Source of the DNA: Phocaeicola dorei
Lineage (GTDB): Bacteria > Bacteroidota > Bacteroidia > Bacteroidales > Bacteroidaceae
DNA: 64,000 nucleotides
NCBI RefSeq assembly: GCF_013009555.1
Contig: NZ_CP046176.1
Coordinates: 4,867,501 to 4,931,500 of the forward strand
Direction of reading: 5' to 3'
Shown: piece after piece, positions 9,730-18,843 of the stretch
Numbering within the stretch: position 1 is the stretch's first letter
How the letters are laid out: every line of letters begins with the position of its first letter
Made by a program: the position numbers and the translations under genes
Notes under the pieces: generated by a model
Databases searched by the model: none
What the model was told of the DNA's origin: nothing
Seen by the model: the letters and a program-made list of their open reading frames with translations, nothing else

Positions 9730-9865
9730 GATATACCTCTCCCATTAGGTAGAGAAAAACTCGCCATTTTTAGACTCTTTTGCTTCAATCGTAACCTATA
9801 AAAGGGAGTTATTCAACATTTAGAAATCTTTCCCGGCACAAATTCCAACACTTCACCATTTGTTA

Positions 9866-12064
9866 TCATTTTCCCGGTGAGGCAGTCATAACAAACTCCA
9901 ATATTCCGCCCTTCATGATATCCTGATGAGTAATATAATTCTTCGTATATTTTTCACCATTCAGTTTCATGGAACAGATATAAACCTCATTGTCCTCCTT
10001 ACGCGGAGCTTTTACCGTAAAAGTCTTTCTACCGGGTAACTGAATGACAGCTTCTTCCAACATAGGAGTACCAATAACGTACTCCCCACTTACCGGATTT
10101 ACCGGATAAAAGCCAAGTGCTCCAAACACATACCAAGCAGACATCTCTCCACAATCATCATTTCCGGCATAACCTGAAGAAGAATCGTTATACAGTTCAT
10201 TCATGATATACGCCACGTATTTCTGTGTTTTCCAAGGTTCCCCCGCACAAGCATACAGATAAGCCACATGATGACTCGGTTCATTACCATGCGCATACTG
10301 TCCTACAAAACCGGAAGCATTGTCATTCAATGCACCACTTTGGTAGCTAACCGTAAAGAATGTATCCAACTTTGCGACAAAGGCTTTGTTCCCCCCTGTC
10401 AGTGAAATCAAATCGGGGATATTCTGGGGTACATACCAAAAGTATTGCCAAGCATTCCCTTCAGTAAAAGGATAACCTCCATTCGCCCCATACTTATAAG
10501 GGTCAAATGGCTCAATCCACTCACCCTTATCATTCTTAGGCTGGAAGAACCCGGTTTTAGAATTGAACAAATTCCGATAGAAAGCAGATCGTTTCATAAA
10601 ATGATTATAATCCTTTTCTTTTCCCAATCGCTTAGCCAACTGTGCGACACACCAATCATCAAAAGCCTGCTCCAAAGTAATAGAAACAGATTGTGTCTGA
10701 ATATTCTCCGGCATATATCCATATTTCTCCCATACTTCAAAAGGAGAGTTCGGATGAGACACGATAGAACTATTAAAAACCGCTTCATAGGCTTTCTCTT
10801 CATCCACCCCGGCAACACCCTTCAGAACAGCATCCACAATGACAGGAATGGAGTGGTTGCCAATCATACAATAATTATCCTGTCCCCATAATTGCCATAC
10901 AGGCAAATAGCCATAATAATCGTATTGCCTCATCATGCTCTTAACAAAATCGGGAATGCGGTGCGTGTGTATCAAAGTATAAAGTGGATGGGCGGCCCTG
11001 AAAGTATCCCATAAAGAAAAAGTAGAATAATGCACCTCCCCTTTTGCCACAGAACGAGTGACGTAATCGGATGCCATATATTCACCATTAACATCACTCA
11101 TCGTATTGGGTTGTACCATAGTGTGATATAAAGCCGTATAAAAAATCTTTTTCTGCAAATCGGTACCTTGAATGATAATCTTCTTCAATTCTTTCTCCCA
11201 ACTAGTTTCGGCAGCACGAGCAATATATTCAAAGTCCCATCCGGGGACCTCAGTTGCCATATTCAACCGGGCATTTTCAATGGAAACCGGAGATAAAGCG
11301 ACTTTACATATCAATTCTTTATTCCACTTCTTATCGAAGCAAAACAATCCACGCAGTTCCGTACCATTAATGACAGGAGTATTCTCATACATCCGATTGC
11401 CATCATATAACTGATTGGATAGGATCGGTTGGGAAAATTCAAGATGAAAATAAATCTTTCTCAGCTTTGCCCATCCCGTAATAATACGATATCCCTCTAC
11501 TACGGTAGGAGAAACCATGCGGAGTTGTGATTGAATAATCCGGCGGTTCCAACTCCCCTTATTTGCCGAGTGGTCCAAATCCAACCATAATTTCAACTGG
11601 TCACCATCAGAACAGGTATAGCGATGCACTCCTACGTGTACAGAAGCCGTCAACTCCGCTTGAATCTTCTCATCTTTCAATAATACCTGATAATAGCCCG
11701 GACGCGCCTGTTCGTGTTGATGAGTGAAAGTCGATTTCCTTTTATCACTGATGGTAGGGAATAGAAGTATATCTATAAAATCAGAAGCACCGGTTCCGCT
11801 TAAACGCGTATGACTGAAACCATAAATAATAGAATCATTATAATCATATCCTGAAGCTTGCGCCCAATCAGGAGCTTCACGAGTGTCGGGACTCAACTGC
11901 ACCATACCAAAAGGAACAGTAGCTCCCGGATAATTATTCCCAGAAAGACTAGATTGAACAGCACCGGTTCCAATAAACGGATTAACCCAACGAGTAAGAT
12001 TCTGGGCGCTAATACAATTTACAGAAAGAATAAAAGCAGCCAATAAATTAACAAGTCTTTTCAT
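9866..12064 (-). CDS. Glycoside hydrolase family 92 alpha-mannosidase-type enzyme
   Basis: A secreted protein of about 732 residues beginning MKRLVNLLAAFILSVNCISAQ. GH92 features run in order: WVNPFIGTG, YPGATVPFGMVQLSPDT, GFSHTRLSGTGASD, WDTFRAAHPLYTL, EGNAWQYFW with the candidate acid Glu, HGNEPSHHVAYLY (calcium and sugar binding) and GNDDCGEMSAWYVFGALGF with the candidate catalytic base Asp. The family consists of calcium-dependent, inverting exo-alpha-mannosidases acting on N-glycans and mannans. Upstream ATGs at 12082 and 12067 are in frame. A -7 box at 12090-12097 puts the transcript start close to 12083, so I prefer the ATG at 12064, but 12082 would also be compatible with a leaderless message. 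Linkage specificity cannot be assigned by eye. Confidence 0.93.
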   Translation of the reverse strand: MKRLVNLLAAFILSVNCISAQNLTRWVNPFIGTGAVQSSLSGNNYPGATVPFGMVQLSPDTREAPDWAQASGYDYNDSIIYGFSHTRLSGTGASDFIDILLFPTISDKRKSTFTHQHEQARPGYYQVLLKDEKIQAELTASVHVGVHRYTCSDGDQLKLWLDLDHSANKGSWNRRIIQSQLRMVSPTVVEGYRIITGWAKLRKIYFHLEFSQPILSNQLYDGNRMYENTPVINGTELRGLFCFDKKWNKELICKVALSPVSIENARLNMATEVPGWDFEYIARAAETSWEKELKKIIIQGTDLQKKIFYTALYHTMVQPNTMSDVNGEYMASDYVTRSVAKGEVHYSTFSLWDTFRAAHPLYTLIHTHRIPDFVKSMMRQYDYYGYLPVWQLWGQDNYCMIGNHSIPVIVDAVLKGVAGVDEEKAYEAVFNSSIVSHPNSPFEVWEKYGYMPENIQTQSVSITLEQAFDDWCVAQLAKRLGKEKDYNHFMKRSAFYRNLFNSKTGFFQPKNDKGEWIEPFDPYKYGANGGYPFTEGNAWQYFWYVPQNIPDLISLTGGNKAFVAKLDTFFTVSYQSGALNDNASGFVGQYAHGNEPSHHVAYLYACAGEPWKTQKYVAYIMNELYNDSSSGYAGNDDCGEMSAWYVFGALGFYPVNPVSGEYVIGTPMLEEAVIQLPGRKTFTVKAPRKEDNEVYICSMKLNGEKYTKNYITHQDIMKGGILEFVMTASPGK

Positions 12065-12089
12065 CATAGATTTAAGTTTCATTTATTGG

Positions 12090-12097
12090 CAAAATTA
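12090..12097 (-). promoter_or_regulatory. Bacteroides -7 promoter box for the GH92 gene
   Basis: Minus-strand TAATTTTG matches TAnnTTTG. A TTTG occurs upstream at 12114-12117 but the spacing (16 bases) is shorter than the usual 19-21. The box ends only 7 bases before the first possible ATG, which helps decide the start of the GH92 gene. Confidence 0.5.
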
Positions 12098-12316
12098 GTA
12101 TATCCACGCTCCCCAAACAGATAAATTTTCGTCTATTTTAGCTTCATTTGCTTCATAAAGTCCGGTTTCTTAGCCTCATCACCACAAAATATTACAATTA
12201 TCCCGTTTTATTCCAATTCATTTACCGCCAACAAGGACTACTCTAACATTTTCCAAATAAAACTTATAAATTCAGGAATGTTACCCCAATTATCATATTT
12301 TTTTCACCTATTTTTC

Positions 12317-12324
12317 TATATTTG
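12317..12324 (+). promoter_or_regulatory. Bacteroides -7 promoter box for the helicase-PLD gene
   Basis: TATATTTG matches TAnnTTTG exactly and lies 32 bases before the ATG at 12357. The expected -33 position is T-rich but without a clear TTTG. The gene appears to be transcribed alone. Confidence 0.6.
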
Positions 12325-12356
12325 TGCATTATTCCATCACACAAACGTAAAGACAA

Positions 12357-15300
12357 ATGGACCAAACCTTGCTAAAATACTGGAAAGCCTGCCTTCAAGA
12401 TGCAGAACGCAAAGCCATTGCTCCCAAAGGAGCACGAATCACCTTAAACATCGGTGATAAAATACTTAAATTCGTTCCTCTCAAAAGTATTCCTGTTATT
12501 TTCCCTGATTGGAAAGCAGAAGATAGCAATGAAAAACAAAAAGTAATGATTGCTCCTTGTATTCTTTTGCCCGAATTTGAAAACGGCTGGACTTCCCAAT
12601 CAGAAAGACCGGAATATCCCTTTTTGATTACTGCCACCATGTTGCCTGACGGTAAACTAACCGTATGCGAGAACGAATCAGACAGAATTCCAATCTTTAT
12701 TCGTAAATTTTTGGAACCCAATGCAGCCAATGACCGCACCATAACCTCTCTTCCAAAAGTAGACCGACTACTATCCGATTTCAATACAGAAATTACAGAA
12801 TGGGAAACCTATTGGCGAGCATGCGAACAGCTTTTCAAAAAAGCAACCGGCAAAACTTTCAGAACGATGAATTACCATGATAATCCAGAAATCATTATCA
12901 TAAAAGCCTCCGAACGTAATATGGCACAGCCCATAATCACACTATATGACAAGCTCTTAAAAGATAACGATACCACTCCGCATCCTTTGTTGAATTTATT
13001 GATACAGACCAAACCAACCAACGTTCTTCCCAGTCCAACCACCCGAAAAGTTTATTGCAACCGAGAACATTGGGCACAAATGAGTGGCGACTTCCCTTTG
13101 TCTGTATCTCAACGCGAAACACTGGCAATGTATACTACACCGGAATGTACTGATATTTTTGTCGTCAACGGCCCTCCGGGAACAGGAAAAACCACTTTCC
13201 TGCAAACAGTCATAGCAAACAGACTTGCCCATAATATCCTAAACAATCCGGAAGAACCGGAAATTATAGTTGCAAGTTCAGCTAATAATCAGGCGATCAC
13301 CAATATCCTGAAAGATTTCAAAGCGGAAACAACTAATGACACGGCACATCCCCGGTTATCCAACCGCTGGCTACCCGAACTAGATACGTTAGGCTTATAT
13401 CTGTCAGGAAAAAAAGAACTACAAGAACAATACAAAATGATGTTCAACCCCATGGGGGATGGATTTCCAGCAACATACGATACTCCCGAACGTCAAGAGG
13501 AATACAAAAACTTTTATCTACAATGTTTCAATAACTTTTTTGGAAAAGCCTATCAAGATGAAACAAAATGCCAACAATTCCTCCGTAAGGAAATGCAAGC
13601 TCTCCAAAAAAAGATTATCTTCTGTATCCAAGCTGCCGAAACAACAGAATATGGAAACCGGAAGGAAAACAATATATTACAGAAGTTTATCCGCAAATTC
13701 CATGAGCCATTACCCTCCTACGACAAAGTAATAGAACAGTGGGCTTTGACAGAAGAATTCAAAGAACGTTACGAAAAGATCAGTTCCAACCCTGAGTATG
13801 GCAACTTGCCTTATACAGAAGACATGGCAGTAAGGCTGGATATCAGTTATCGGTATCAAATGTTCTGGTATGCCATACATTATCGGGAAGCCGAGTTTAT
13901 TCACCGGTTAAGCAAGTGCGATGAAGGTAAACAGCGCACACAGGAAGCCTATACCCAAAGATTAAAACGTCTGGCTTGTGTAATGCCTGTTTTCATCTCT
14001 ACTTTCCACTCCCTACCCAAGTATATGACCTATGCGGAGAATGGAAAATGGGATGTTCCCTTATACAATGGAATAGACCTGCTGATTGTAGACGAATCCG
14101 GACAAGTTTCACCCGAACTTGCCGTTCCCTCCTTCAGTTTGGCCAAACAAGCGATTTTAGTAGGCGATATTCAACAAATAGAACCCGTATGGTCCATTTC
14201 TGATGAATATTCATTCATTAATTTAAAGAATCTGGGCATTGTTTCCAACCAGTCCTCGGAAAAATACCGTTTCTTGGAGAACAACGGTTTCCTTTCTTCT
14301 TCCGGAAGTATAATGAAACTGGCACGTAAAAGCTGTAATTTTACAGTAAAAGGTGAAAAAGGAGCTTTTCTGACCGAACACAGACGATGCGTAGATTCCA
14401 TTATTGCTTATTGCAATGATTATGTTTACCACGGCAGGTTACTTCCTAAAAAAGGTAATGAAGTAAAATACAAGTCCCTCCCCTCTAAAGGATATGTACA
14501 CATCAACAGTTACAGCAGCCCCGGAAAAACAGGAAGCCGCCTCAACCGGGCTGAAGCGGAAGCCATTGTCTGTTGGCTGGAGCTGGAGAAAGATAATTTG
14601 GAAAAGACCTATAAAAAGCCTATTCATGAAATTGTAGCCGTAGTAACTCCTTTCAAAGCCCAAGAGGCCGAAATACGGCATCAAATACAAAACATATCAG
14701 GAAATGAGAAATATAAAGAGATGATCATCGGCACAGTACATTCCCTGCAAGGTGCCCAATGTCCGATTGTTCTTTTTTCAACAGTCAACTCTCCTGAAGA
14801 CCATTCTCTTTTTATGGAGCGTGATGGAAAATACAATATGCTCAATGTAGCGATATCACGCGCCCAGCATCATTTCATTGTTTTTGGCAACATGAATATT
14901 TTCCATCCGGAAGAAAATACTCCGGCAGGGAATATGGCTAAATGGCTTTTCGATGCTCCATCCAACGAGATTTCCAACAACTTTATTTACCAACAGGAAA
15001 TCCCACTGTGCACCTACCACCCCACCCTTCGTCTGTCCACCACAGAAGAGCATGTTCAGACTCTTCGTCAAGCTTTTGAGAAAGCAAGACGCCGCCTGCT
15101 GATTGTATCTCCATTCATATCTATCCATGCCATAGAAAACGACCAGCTGATTCCGTTGATACGGCATACGGTTCAACGAGGAGTTGATGTCACAATCTAC
15201 ACCGATTCGTCCCTAGATTATGATATGAAAAATAAACATTTACTCAGTCATGCCAAGGATGGACGGAACGCATTGATAGAAAGTGGTGTAACCCTCATTG

Positions 15301-15824
15301 AAGTAAAAGGTATCCACAATAAATCGTTGGCTATTGATAACCATACATTAATCGAAGGCTCTTTCAACTGGTTGTCTGCCAATCGCCACAAAGAATACTC
15401 CCGCCACGAATGTTCCATCATTGTATCATCTTTTCAAGCCGATGAATACATCAACAATCTAATAAAGGAACTAGAAAGCAGAGAGAAAACCTTTCAATCC
15501 CTATCTAAGACTACAATCTATCTTGACATTGACCAAAAACATCCGGGGTTCTTTACAAAAGAATCTTTTAATGATTGTACCGAAGAAGATATTTGCCGTA
15601 TAAAACAAAAAGTCCAAAAGTTAGGTATTCAGAAAACAGTCCTTCCACCTTATATCCGTAAACAACGTGAAACTTTCCCACGTGCTTATGAACCTTGGTG
15701 CACAGAAGAAAAGGAAATTATATGTGAGTTGATGCAGAAAACCAATCATCTTTCTATTTTTATAGAATGTCTGCAACGTACAGGACAAGCTATTCAAATT
15801 CAGATAGAAGGCAAAAACAATTGA
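12357..15824 (+). CDS. SF1 (Upf1/DNA2-like) helicase fused to a PLD-type nuclease domain; Mokosh type II-like candidate
   Basis: A 1155-residue cytoplasmic protein. Residues 1-250 are not recognised. Walker A is GPPGTGKTT at about 272-280, Walker B VDES at about 578-581 (D579, E580), followed by VGDIQQIEPVW, TVHSLQGAQ and MLNVAISRAQHHFIVFG, the motifs of COG1112 Upf1/DNA2-type superfamily 1 helicases. After about residue 900 comes a single phospholipase D/nuclease half: H987-x-K989, D994 and GSFNW at 1001-1005, an intact HKD motif. HKD enzymes usually work as dimers when only one motif is present. The order helicase then PLD in one chain is that reported for the Mokosh type II anti-phage protein (MkoC); this assignment is by domain layout only. 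It stands alone with its own promoter-like box and a terminator, next to no mobile-element gene I can see. Confidence 0.85.
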   Translation: MDQTLLKYWKACLQDAERKAIAPKGARITLNIGDKILKFVPLKSIPVIFPDWKAEDSNEKQKVMIAPCILLPEFENGWTSQSERPEYPFLITATMLPDGKLTVCENESDRIPIFIRKFLEPNAANDRTITSLPKVDRLLSDFNTEITEWETYWRACEQLFKKATGKTFRTMNYHDNPEIIIIKASERNMAQPIITLYDKLLKDNDTTPHPLLNLLIQTKPTNVLPSPTTRKVYCNREHWAQMSGDFPLSVSQRETLAMYTTPECTDIFVVNGPPGTGKTTFLQTVIANRLAHNILNNPEEPEIIVASSANNQAITNILKDFKAETTNDTAHPRLSNRWLPELDTLGLYLSGKKELQEQYKMMFNPMGDGFPATYDTPERQEEYKNFYLQCFNNFFGKAYQDETKCQQFLRKEMQALQKKIIFCIQAAETTEYGNRKENNILQKFIRKFHEPLPSYDKVIEQWALTEEFKERYEKISSNPEYGNLPYTEDMAVRLDISYRYQMFWYAIHYREAEFIHRLSKCDEGKQRTQEAYTQRLKRLACVMPVFISTFHSLPKYMTYAENGKWDVPLYNGIDLLIVDESGQVSPELAVPSFSLAKQAILVGDIQQIEPVWSISDEYSFINLKNLGIVSNQSSEKYRFLENNGFLSSSGSIMKLARKSCNFTVKGEKGAFLTEHRRCVDSIIAYCNDYVYHGRLLPKKGNEVKYKSLPSKGYVHINSYSSPGKTGSRLNRAEAEAIVCWLELEKDNLEKTYKKPIHEIVAVVTPFKAQEAEIRHQIQNISGNEKYKEMIIGTVHSLQGAQCPIVLFSTVNSPEDHSLFMERDGKYNMLNVAISRAQHHFIVFGNMNIFHPEENTPAGNMAKWLFDAPSNEISNNFIYQQEIPLCTYHPTLRLSTTEEHVQTLRQAFEKARRRLLIVSPFISIHAIENDQLIPLIRHTVQRGVDVTIYTDSSLDYDMKNKHLLSHAKDGRNALIESGVTLIEVKGIHNKSLAIDNHTLIEGSFNWLSANRHKEYSRHECSIIVSSFQADEYINNLIKELESREKTFQSLSKTTIYLDIDQKHPGFFTKESFNDCTEEDICRIKQKVQKLGIQKTVLPPYIRKQRETFPRAYEPWCTEEKEIICELMQKTNHLSIFIECLQRTGQAIQIQIEGKNN

Positions 15825-15894
15825 TTATAATCCTGAACTGATATCCTTTTTATGATATTCGGGAAACTTGGGAAACAAGAATCAGTCCCTATAC

Positions 15895-15940
15895 AGAAGA
15901 GAGGAAAAGGCAAAAAGTAATTTGCCTTTTCCTCTCTTCT
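15895..15940. terminator. Bidirectional hairpin between convergent genes
   Basis: A perfect 20-bp inverted repeat (arms 15895-15914 and 15921-15940, 6-base loop) lies between the stop of the helicase-PLD gene and the stop of the DUF418 gene, which converge here. There is no long T-run outside the stem in either direction, but the arms carry T/C-rich ends. It probably ends both transcripts. Confidence 0.75.
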
Positions 15941-15971
15941 CTATAGCATATGCAACTCCTGTCAGAGTTCC

Positions 15972-17153
15972 TCATTTTTTGGAACACATCCAGGTCCATT
16001 TATGCCAAATACTCTCTAACGGTCCCTGCTTGTGTCCTTTCAACCACCACTTGCAGAACTGTACTTGCAACAAAAAGAGTACAAAACCAATAAACAAGCT
16101 CAACGTATACCCACAATACGGAGCCAGATAAAGTCCGAAGGGAAAATAAATAATAGCTCCGGCAATAGACTGGGTGATATAATTAGTCAGACTCATCTTG
16201 CCATAATAACGAAGATTTGATACAAAATCCTTGAATCTGTTCCGTTGATAAAGCAACACAAAAGAGGCAATCAGCACAAATGTAAAAGCAAACTTCTGCC
16301 ACATATCAAAAGCCGTTCCGGCAGTTTGGCGAATGAGCTCACTGTCACTAGCCATAATCAGCTCTTTCAGTTGGAAAAGCGGAGCAAAAGCGATAGCGGA
16401 AATGATAAGAGCCTTCACCCAAAAACGAGTATGTTTTTCGGAAGTTACAAATAATTGTTTGCGTCCGATATACAACCCCATCAAGAACAAGCCGGCAGTC
16501 TGCCAGAAACGTCCTGCTCCAAAAGCCCAATATAAACTGGCTTTCTGACCAAAGGTCATATTCTTACCCAAAAACTCCCACAAGTTCCCCTCTTTGGTAT
16601 ATTCCGCCACTTCTTTATACATCGCGCCCACTCCCCAATCGGGCAAAGTATGAGAAGGATCAAACAGACCTACTATATAATGATACCACTCAACGGGCTG
16701 CAATAGAAACAAAATAGCTGTAACAAGTATGGCACAGTCACTCCACTTACGCACCACGAACAATACGATTCCCACTACTGAGAACAGCAACAACACATCT
16801 CCTGCCGGAAAAAAAGCTGCATTCAGCGTAGCAAAAGCTACCAATAACAGCAAACGCCACAGAAAACGATAACCAAAATCTTTTCCTTTACGCTGCTGGT
16901 TAGCCGACTGAATATAAAATGTAAATCCAAACAGCAAAGCAAAAATGGCATACGATTTTCCAGCCAATAAAGTAAATGTAACATTGAATACCCCGTCATT
17001 CAGTATATTCAGCCATGCAGGCTGGTCTACCGGATAAACCGGAAAGATGAAATGTTCCAAACTATGCACTAAAAGAATTGCCATGACTGCAAATCCCCGT
17101 AAAGCATCCACCACCTCAACGCGTGGCAGTTTTTCTGATAATTGTTTTTCCAT
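15972..17153 (-). CDS. DUF418 family integral membrane protein
   Basis: A 393-residue protein with about ten hydrophobic segments. It opens with VVDALRGFAVMAILLVHSLEH, the N-terminal signature shared by YeiB/DUF418 and related heparan-alpha-glucosaminide acyltransferase-like membrane proteins, and ends with the DUF418 C-terminal region (GKMSLTNYITQSIAGAIIYF and KWWLKGHKQGPLESIWHKWT). Family members are believed to be membrane acyltransferases or transport-related proteins; no substrate is established. It follows the acyltransferase-3 gene by 10 bases, so the two are probably one operon acting on an envelope or exported carbohydrate. That role is inferred. Confidence 0.88.
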   Translation of the reverse strand: MEKQLSEKLPRVEVVDALRGFAVMAILLVHSLEHFIFPVYPVDQPAWLNILNDGVFNVTFTLLAGKSYAIFALLFGFTFYIQSANQQRKGKDFGYRFLWRLLLLVAFATLNAAFFPAGDVLLLFSVVGIVLFVVRKWSDCAILVTAILFLLQPVEWYHYIVGLFDPSHTLPDWGVGAMYKEVAEYTKEGNLWEFLGKNMTFGQKASLYWAFGAGRFWQTAGLFLMGLYIGRKQLFVTSEKHTRFWVKALIISAIAFAPLFQLKELIMASDSELIRQTAGTAFDMWQKFAFTFVLIASFVLLYQRNRFKDFVSNLRYYGKMSLTNYITQSIAGAIIYFPFGLYLAPYCGYTLSLFIGFVLFLLQVQFCKWWLKGHKQGPLESIWHKWTWMCSKK

Positions 17154-17163
17154 GAACCAGTTA

Positions 17164-18210
17164 TTATTGTTTGTTTAAAATTCGTTTTACCCAGCGGTTA
17201 GCCGGTTTCTCAAAATAATAATAAGAAAGCAGGCTCAGCCCGATAGTGACTGCAAAGATAAGCGGAATACTGATATACAGACTGATATGCCAATCGTATG
17301 TTTGCGCCAACTGCACATAAGCAAACAGTATCCACAAATGAATCAGATAAAAGCTATAACTGATATCACCGCCTATGACCAGATATTTATTGGATAGAAT
17401 ACGGGAAAGGAATCCTTTCTGCAAAGAGAATATCAACAGAACTAACGAAATCGGCATCCAATAATAGCAGGAGTACCGATACACTTTCGGCACCAAATCC
17501 GCTGAAATCATGTAAAACAGCAGGAAGATACATACCGCCCCTACTTCGAGCAATGACGCTGTAAAGAAAGACAGCTTTTTGGAACGGCACCATTCATAAA
17601 CCCGATAAAGCAACATTCCTACCAGAAAATCGGGGAAACGTGCCAACGGATTCACATACCAATAACCGCGGATGTTCGCCTCATCCGTCATTGACATCAA
17701 AACAGGAACTACCACAGCGCATACTAAAAGCGCTCCTATCAATTTCTGTTTTTTAGCAAAAAGCAACGCTAAAAACGGAAACAAGAAATAAAACAACTGC
17801 TCACACCCCAAACTCCAGGAAGGACTGTCGAAATAAAAGAAGTAATCCATCCGGGGAACAAAAGGGTGCAAAAGGAACAGCGCAGGAATAAAATGTTTCA
17901 ATCCTTCCCCCCAACCCATCGAGTTCAATAGATTACCTATCACGGCCACTCCCAATAAGGTCGCTATATGCAATGGATAGATACGGGCGATTCGTGCCAC
18001 CCAAAACTGGCGTTTCGACACTTTCCGCTCCACCAGCTTCTGCTGATAATTATAAGCGATAATAAAACCACTCAATATAAAGAAGAAACTCACGCCTACA
18101 AAACCCTCTTTATAGAAATGAGTTGAAAAGGTGGAATCAACGACATAACAATGCGCCCCGAAAACCATCAGCGCAAAAAAGAGCCGTAAGGAAGTTAATG
18201 TATTAATCAT
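17164..18210 (-). CDS. Acyltransferase family 3 (OafA/YrhL-like) membrane protein
   Basis: A 348-residue, ten-helix protein. The N-terminal LTSLRLFFALMVFGAHC with the candidate catalytic His, the GVSFFFILSGFIIAYNY segment, the WVARIARIYPLHIATL arginine motif and the SPSWSLGCEQLFYFLFPF motif are those of acyltransferase family 3 (Pfam PF01757). Members transfer acetyl or other acyl groups to extracytoplasmic sugars, such as O-antigen, capsule or Nod factors. The gene is directly upstream of the DUF418 gene (10-base gap). A weak -7-like box (TACCTTTA, minus strand, near 18237-18244) lies upstream. The acceptor molecule is unknown. Confidence 0.9.
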   Translation of the reverse strand: MINTLTSLRLFFALMVFGAHCYVVDSTFSTHFYKEGFVGVSFFFILSGFIIAYNYQQKLVERKVSKRQFWVARIARIYPLHIATLLGVAVIGNLLNSMGWGEGLKHFIPALFLLHPFVPRMDYFFYFDSPSWSLGCEQLFYFLFPFLALLFAKKQKLIGALLVCAVVVPVLMSMTDEANIRGYWYVNPLARFPDFLVGMLLYRVYEWCRSKKLSFFTASLLEVGAVCIFLLFYMISADLVPKVYRYSCYYWMPISLVLLIFSLQKGFLSRILSNKYLVIGGDISYSFYLIHLWILFAYVQLAQTYDWHISLYISIPLIFAVTIGLSLLSYYYFEKPANRWVKRILNKQ

Positions 18211-18335
18211 AGTAGCATTCTTTTCTCAATTGAATGTAAAGGTACATTTCTTTTCCGAACTATTTATTCACATAGAACGGAAAAACAGATTGGACCGCAT
18301 TATTCACCAATAAATAAAAATATCATCCAATAACC

Positions 18336-18660
18336 TTATATCACGAACGGGCTTATATCACGCAACAAAATCATATCTTTCACAGAAGCGACGTATTGTT
18401 TTTCTGACTCGACAGTGGGCAAGTTGTACAATTCGGACAAACCGCCTTTCTGTAAATAGGTCAAATAAGAAGCCCGGCCGGCAAGTTGCTGCATCAACTG
18501 TAAATATTCAGCATAACTATAGGGCAATATATGAAATTCCACATAACGTCCCCACAAAATTGCCAATCTTGTCGGTATAAGCTTTCCGTTCCAGTCCCAA
18601 TTGATACGTATTTCCGCCCCAAAGGTTATACTTTTCTAAAGCTTTCCATTTATCGTCCAT
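18336..18660 (-). pseudogene. Decayed AAA ATPase (AAA_14/DUF4143 type) remnant
   Basis: From the ATG at 18660 a frame reads MDDKWKALEKYNLWGGN then LGLERKAYTDKIGNFVG, which resembles the N-terminus of Bacteroides AAA_14/DUF4143 ATPases just before the Walker A site. The frame then breaks. In another frame GRYVEFHILPYSYAEYL and KDMILLRDI follow, which correspond to the middle of the same family, and a stop appears at 18336. The Walker A and B region and the whole C-terminal half are missing, so at least two deletions have happened. An 11-base direct repeat (cttatatcacg, at 18334 and around 18351) lies at the left scar. The full family length is about 400-480 residues. This fills most of the 633-base gap between 18210 and 18844. 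Confidence 0.75.
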
Positions 18661-18805
18661 GCTCGAATCTTTTCCCACAAAGATAGTTTTTTTCGATTAT
18701 ACTCGGAAAAACATATCTATCTCAAACTGAATTAAAGAAAACGAATACAATCCGGCAGTATGTAAAATTTAACAAATTACTTAAACAAGCAAACTATTAT
18801 TTTCC

Positions 18806-18813
18806 TACATTTG
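18806..18813 (+). promoter_or_regulatory. Bacteroides -7 promoter box for the alcohol dehydrogenase operon
   Basis: TACATTTG matches TAnnTTTG exactly, 30 bases before the ATG at 18844. The -33 position lacks a clear TTTG. Confidence 0.6.
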
Positions 18814-18843
18814 TTACCAGTGAAACTTTAAATACGAAAGAAC

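Noticed and set aside
18211..18843. Insertion sequence or transposase gene
   Set aside because: No transposase motif or terminal inverted repeats are visible; the content is a decayed ATPase and a promoter.
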